This document shows positions 32,827 through 35,771 of a DNA stretch of 35,771 nucleotides, one piece after another (position 1 is the first letter of the stretch; each line of letters begins with the position of its first letter). The notes beneath the pieces are model-generated. The model saw only the letters and a program-made list of their open reading frames with translations, ran no database searches and was not told the origin of the DNA. Source of the stretch: Phytoactinopolyspora halotolerans (GTDB taxonomy: Bacteria > Actinomycetota > Actinomycetes > Jiangellales > Jiangellaceae); NCBI RefSeq assembly GCF_010550675.1, contig NZ_JAAGOA010000038.1, positions 1 to 35,771 of the forward strand, read 5' to 3'. Both the position numbers and the translations under genes were made by a program.

Positions 32827-33686
32827 CGGCCGAGCGGGCCAGAAGTCACTGGTCTCGCGCATGGGCCCGATTCCGGGCCAACAGACTCGCCTTTGTGAGC
32901 CTGATCTTCTGCGCGCTGCTGATCGTGACCGCGCTGGCGGCGCCCTGGATCGCGCCGTACCACTTCTCCGAGACCGACCCGGACGCACGGCTGGCGCCGC
33001 TGCTGACCGACGGGCATCTGCTCGGCACCGACCTGCTGGGCCGGGACATCTTCAGCCGGCTGGTCTACGGGCTGCGGACCGCGCTGTTCGTCGCGTTCGG
33101 TGCGGAGCTGGCGTCGCTGGTGGTGGCGATCCTGATCGGGCTGTCCGCCGGTTACATCGGCGGCCGGGTCGACCAGGGACTCATGGGCATCACCGACGTG
33201 ATGTACGCGTTCCCGAGCTACATCTTCGCCATCGTGCTGGTCACCGTCATGGGACGCAGCATCTGGGCGGTGATGCTGGCCATCGGGATCTCATCGTGGG
33301 TGACTCAGGCGCGGCTGGTCCGCGCTCAGGTGCTCACCGTCAAGGAACGCGAGTACGTCGAGGCGGCGAGGTCGATGGGTGCCTCCGGGGTGACGATCTC
33401 GCTCCGGTACATCCTGCCCAACGCCATCGGGCCACTGCTGGTCACCACAAGCTTCGCCATCCCGGCGGCGATCGGTGCGGAGGCAGGGCTGGCGCTGCTC
33501 GGACTCGGCGTGCAGCCGCCCACCCCCTCCTGGGGATCGATGATCTCGGAAGGCACCAGCTACATCCTGGCCGCGCCGCATCTGCTGTTCCTGCCGGCCA
33601 CCCTGTTCGCGCTGACCTTGCTGGCGTTCACCTGGGTGGGAGACGGCATCCGGGACGCCTTCGACACCAGCGGGGAGGACCGATGA
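32784..33686 (+). CDS. Opp/Dpp-type ABC transporter permease, DppC-like
   Basis: A 300-residue permease with six spans. The first (LAFVSLIFCALLIVTALAAP) is followed by the OppC_N feature HLLGTDLLGRDIFSRLVYGL. The coupling loop is VKEREYVEAARSMGASGVTI, then RYILPNAIGPLLV, and the family tail is GVQPPTPSWGSMISEG plus FALTLLAFTWVGDGIRDAFD. The start is GTG 32784, inside the end of the DppB-like gene, with AGGGGG upstream; the much longer open frame reaching back to 31725 is only a shadow of that gene. Its stop overlaps the first ATPase start (ATGA). Confidence 0.93.
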   Translation: MATLTEEPAAAAGVTAERARSHWSRAWARFRANRLAFVSLIFCALLIVTALAAPWIAPYHFSETDPDARLAPLLTDGHLLGTDLLGRDIFSRLVYGLRTALFVAFGAELASLVVAILIGLSAGYIGGRVDQGLMGITDVMYAFPSYIFAIVLVTVMGRSIWAVMLAIGISSWVTQARLVRAQVLTVKEREYVEAARSMGASGVTISLRYILPNAIGPLLVTTSFAIPAAIGAEAGLALLGLGVQPPTPSWGSMISEGTSYILAAPHLLFLPATLFALTLLAFTWVGDGIRDAFDTSGEDR

Positions 33687-34660
33687 GTGCGTCGTCGCTC
33701 GAGGTGGAAGGGCTGCGCACCGAGTTCGTCCTGCGCGATCGGGTCCTGCGCGTGGTCGATGACGTCAGCTTCACCGTCAAACCCGGTCGAGCGCTGGCCA
33801 TCGTCGGCGAGAGCGGCAGCGGTAAGAGCGTGACCATGCGCAGCGTCATGCGGCTGCTGCCGAAGACCGGACGCGTCGCCGGCGGACGGGCGCGGCTGGG
33901 CGGGACCGACCTGCTCGGCTTGTCCGAACGTCAGATGCGCAAGGTGCGCGGGCGCGACATCGGCATGGTCTTCCAGAACGCGATGGAAGCGCTCAACCCG
34001 ACATTGACGCTGGAGCGCCAGCTGACCGAGCACCTGTTGTGGCACGGTGTCTGCGATCGGGCCGAGGCCAAGCGGCGCGCCATACAAACGCTCGGCGACG
34101 TCGGCATCCCGGAACCGGAGCAGCGCATCCGCACCTACCCGTTCCAGCTGTCCGGCGGCATGCGGCAGCGGGCCATGATCGCCACGGCCATGGTCACCCA
34201 GCCGTCGGTGCTGATCGCCGACGAGCCGACCACGGCCGTCGACGTCACGGTACAGCGACAGCTGCTGGACCTGCTGGCACAGTTGAAGGCGCGCGGCACC
34301 GGCGTCATCATGATCACCCACGACCTCGGCGTGGCCCGGTACTTCTGCGACGACGCGATCGTCATGTACGCGGGGCGGGTGGTGGAACGCGGTCCGATCC
34401 GGCAGCTGCTCGAGCGCCCCGCGCATCCGTACACCGCGGGCCTGTTCTCCTCCACGCTGGAGGTCGGGGCCCGGCACCGTCCGTTGCAGCCGGTGCCCGG
34501 CGCTCCGCCCGACCTGGCACACCGTCCGCCCGGGTGTGCGTTCCACCCGCGCTGCGGGCAAGCCGAGCAGAGATGCGGCCAGGAGGAACAGCCGCTGCTG
34601 CCCTGGTCCGAGGACGGGCAGCGCGAGGTCGCCTGCTGGAAGGCGGTGCAGCATGTCTGA
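33683..34660 (+). CDS. Opp/Dpp-type ABC transporter ATPase, DppD-like
   Basis: A 325-residue ATPase. Walker A is GESGSGKS (~41-48), Q-loop MVFQNAMEALNPTLT, signature LSGGMRQRAMIATAMVTQPS (~154-173), Walker B VLIADEPTTAVDVTVQ and H-loop IMITHDLGVARYF. The C-terminal oligo_HPY region has PHPYTAGLF-like sequence (RPAHPYTAGLF) and four cysteines in the CAFHPRCGQAEQRC...C pattern, which in a mycobacterial OppD homologue holds an iron-sulfur cluster. The ATG overlaps the permease stop, and its own stop overlaps the next ATPase start by 8 bases. The two ATPases form a heterodimer. Confidence 0.95.
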   Translation: MSASSLEVEGLRTEFVLRDRVLRVVDDVSFTVKPGRALAIVGESGSGKSVTMRSVMRLLPKTGRVAGGRARLGGTDLLGLSERQMRKVRGRDIGMVFQNAMEALNPTLTLERQLTEHLLWHGVCDRAEAKRRAIQTLGDVGIPEPEQRIRTYPFQLSGGMRQRAMIATAMVTQPSVLIADEPTTAVDVTVQRQLLDLLAQLKARGTGVIMITHDLGVARYFCDDAIVMYAGRVVERGPIRQLLERPAHPYTAGLFSSTLEVGARHRPLQPVPGAPPDLAHRPPGCAFHPRCGQAEQRCGQEEQPLLPWSEDGQREVACWKAVQHV

Positions 34661-35570
34661 GCTCACGGTGCGACGCGACGAGACCGAGGCCGGCGCTCAG
34701 CCGGCGGACAGGCGCCTGATCGGCGTCGACCACGTCGACAAGATCTTCGACACCAGGGCCGGGCAGGTGCACGCGGTCCGGGACGTGTCGCTGTCGGTCC
34801 GGCATGGCGAGACGCTGGGTCTGGTCGGTGAGAGCGGAAGCGGCAAGTCGACCGTGGCCCGGCTGATGATGGGGCTCATGCCGCCCACCCGCGGCACCGT
34901 CACCTTCGACGGCGTGGACCTGGCCACGGTGCGCCGCGGCGATCTTCGCCGGCTGCGGGCGCAGATGCAGATGGTGTTCCAGAATCCGTACGGCTCGCTG
35001 CTTCCGCACTACAGTGCGGCCGGGAACGTGGCAGAGCCGCTGCGGCTGCACAAGCGGGGAGACAAGGCCTCGCGGCGACAGCGCGCGATCGAGCTGCTCA
35101 CCATGGTGGGGGTCAATCCGCGATTCGCCGACCACTACCCGCGGCAGTTCTCCGGGGGCCAGCAGCAGCGCGTGGCCATCGCGCGGGCGCTCGCCCTGGA
35201 ACCGAAGTTGCTGATGTGCGACGAGCCGACGTCCTCGCTGGACGTCTCCATCCAGGCACAGGTGCTCGCGCTGCTGGACGAGTTGCGGACCGCGCTCGGC
35301 CTCACCGTGGTGTTCATCTCGCACAATCTGGCGGTCGTGGAGCGCTTCGCCGATCGGGTCGCTGTGATGTGCCTCGGCCAGGTGGTGGAGGTGGCACCCA
35401 CCGACGTGCTGTTCGACACTCCGCGGCATCCGTATACGCAGCAGTTGCTGGCTGCCGTTCTGCCGGTGACGCGGGACCCGCTTCCGGTGCCGGCCGACCC
35501 GTGGCGCCCGCAGGCCGTCGACCTGCCGCTGCGCGAGGTGGCGCCGGGGCATTACGTGCGCGACTCGTGA
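34653..35570 (+). CDS. Opp/Dpp-type ABC transporter ATPase, DppF-like
   Basis: A 305-residue ATPase. Walker A is GESGSGKSTVARLMMGL, the Q-loop MVFQNPYGSLLPHYSAA, the signature FSGGQQQRVAIARALALEP (Phe-Ser in place of Leu-Ser, still normal for the group), Walker B LLMCDEPTSSLDVSIQ and H-loop VFISHNLAVVERFADR. The C-terminal HPYTQQLLAAVLPV is the oligo_HPY motif. Unlike its partner it lacks the cysteine cluster. It is the last clear gene of the transport cluster. Its stop overlaps a GTG that opens a 40-codon frame. Confidence 0.95.
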   Translation: MSELTVRRDETEAGAQPADRRLIGVDHVDKIFDTRAGQVHAVRDVSLSVRHGETLGLVGESGSGKSTVARLMMGLMPPTRGTVTFDGVDLATVRRGDLRRLRAQMQMVFQNPYGSLLPHYSAAGNVAEPLRLHKRGDKASRRQRAIELLTMVGVNPRFADHYPRQFSGGQQQRVAIARALALEPKLLMCDEPTSSLDVSIQAQVLALLDELRTALGLTVVFISHNLAVVERFADRVAVMCLGQVVEVAPTDVLFDTPRHPYTQQLLAAVLPVTRDPLPVPADPWRPQAVDLPLREVAPGHYVRDS

Positions 35571-35689
35571 CATCCGAGCGCCTGGCACACCTGCTTGACA
35601 CGAAGAGACGCCGGGTCTCCCCGCCCACCGCGGCGGTGGTGGCCCGGGCTGTGAGTCGGGTCGGGAACTGGAGAGGAAATGATGTCTGA
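35567..35689 (+). CDS. Short ORF coupled to the ATPase gene; possible truncated gene
   Basis: A 40-codon frame beginning with a GTG that overlaps the ATPase stop (GTGA), the same junction type used elsewhere in the operon. The peptide (VTSERLAHLLDTKRRRVSPP, then TAAVVARAVSRVGNWRGNDV) is not recognised. It may be the surviving 5' end of another operon gene cut off near 35685, or chance. Codon use is like that of the neighbours until ~35660. Confidence 0.3.
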   Translation: MTSERLAHLLDTKRRRVSPPTAAVVARAVSRVGNWRGNDV

Positions 35690-35771
35690 CGTTAGGGCCC
35701 AGGGTCGATCAGTTGCCGGTTTCCCGGTTGGTTGTTCGTCCCGTTGTGCCCTTGGTCAGGTCAGTTCCGCT
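35682..35771 (+). CDS. Possible start of a further ORF at the right edge (partial)
   Basis: GGAGAGGAA is followed by ATGATG and a frame open to the right edge (30 codons: MSDVRAQGRSVAGFPVGCSS and on). Fewer than half of its third positions are G or C, against a large majority in the neighbouring genes, so it is either foreign or not coding. No family recognised. Confidence 0.2.
   Translation, partial: MSDVRAQGRSVAGFPVGCSSRCALGQVSSA

Overview
High-GC actinobacterial chromosomal DNA. The grounds are very high GC at third codon positions, many GTG starts, ATGA/GTGA cistron overlaps, a DUF222 (13E12-type) gene, DtxR/IdeR-type iron boxes, and zinc-free L36/L31 paralogues behind Zur-like sites. 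A filamentous soil or plant-associated actinomycete (for example a Jiangella-like genus) would fit, but the genus cannot be fixed from this window. No tRNA, rRNA, CRISPR array, complete insertion sequence or prophage gene was seen.

Layout, left part. 1-1082: 5' part of a DUF222 gene (minus strand, running off the left edge). 1310-2281: WYL-domain regulator, divergent from a small DUF6506 gene whose promoter has the 19-bp spacer and internal palindrome of MerR-type promoters. 2978-3459: convergent genes for the cysteine-free ribosomal proteins L36 and L31, sharing a strong hairpin, each with an AT-rich Zur-like site. 3848-5583: ABC-2 exporter (permease and ATPase), divergent from a NarL-type two-component pair (5715-7645). 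7705-12526: siderophore uptake, with a lipoprotein receptor and a separate two-permease plus ATPase operon, each set behind a predicted iron box. The three operon genes carry in-frame tandem repeats at their 5' ends.

Middle part. 12945-19550: carbohydrate-use operon on the minus strand, in transcription order GH2 glycosidase, sugar-binding lipoprotein, two CUT1 permeases and a secreted six-bladed-propeller glycosidase (GH93-like/sialidase-like). It is divergent from a LacI-family repressor (19789-20802), and two copies of one palindromic operator lie between them. A lone REC-PAS-PAS-histidine kinase (20859-22844) and a carboxypeptidase-G2-like M20 peptidase (22894-24042) follow.

Right part. 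24441-35570: an AraR-like GntR/LacI chimeric regulator, then a co-directional cluster. It has a Tat-exported protein that looks like an (alpha/alpha) toroid, a cytoplasmic GH20-like TIM-barrel protein, a DegT-family aminotransferase resembling 3-amino-5-hydroxybenzoate (AHBA) synthase, and a complete Opp/Dpp-type ABC importer (lipoprotein, two permeases, two ATPases). This is the most unusual set in the window: a glycan-type export/import/hydrolysis module with an aminotransferase built into it. I read it as use of an amino-sugar or aminocyclitol-containing compound, but that substrate is inference. The last ~80 bases (from about 35690) change base composition abruptly and may be the edge of another element.
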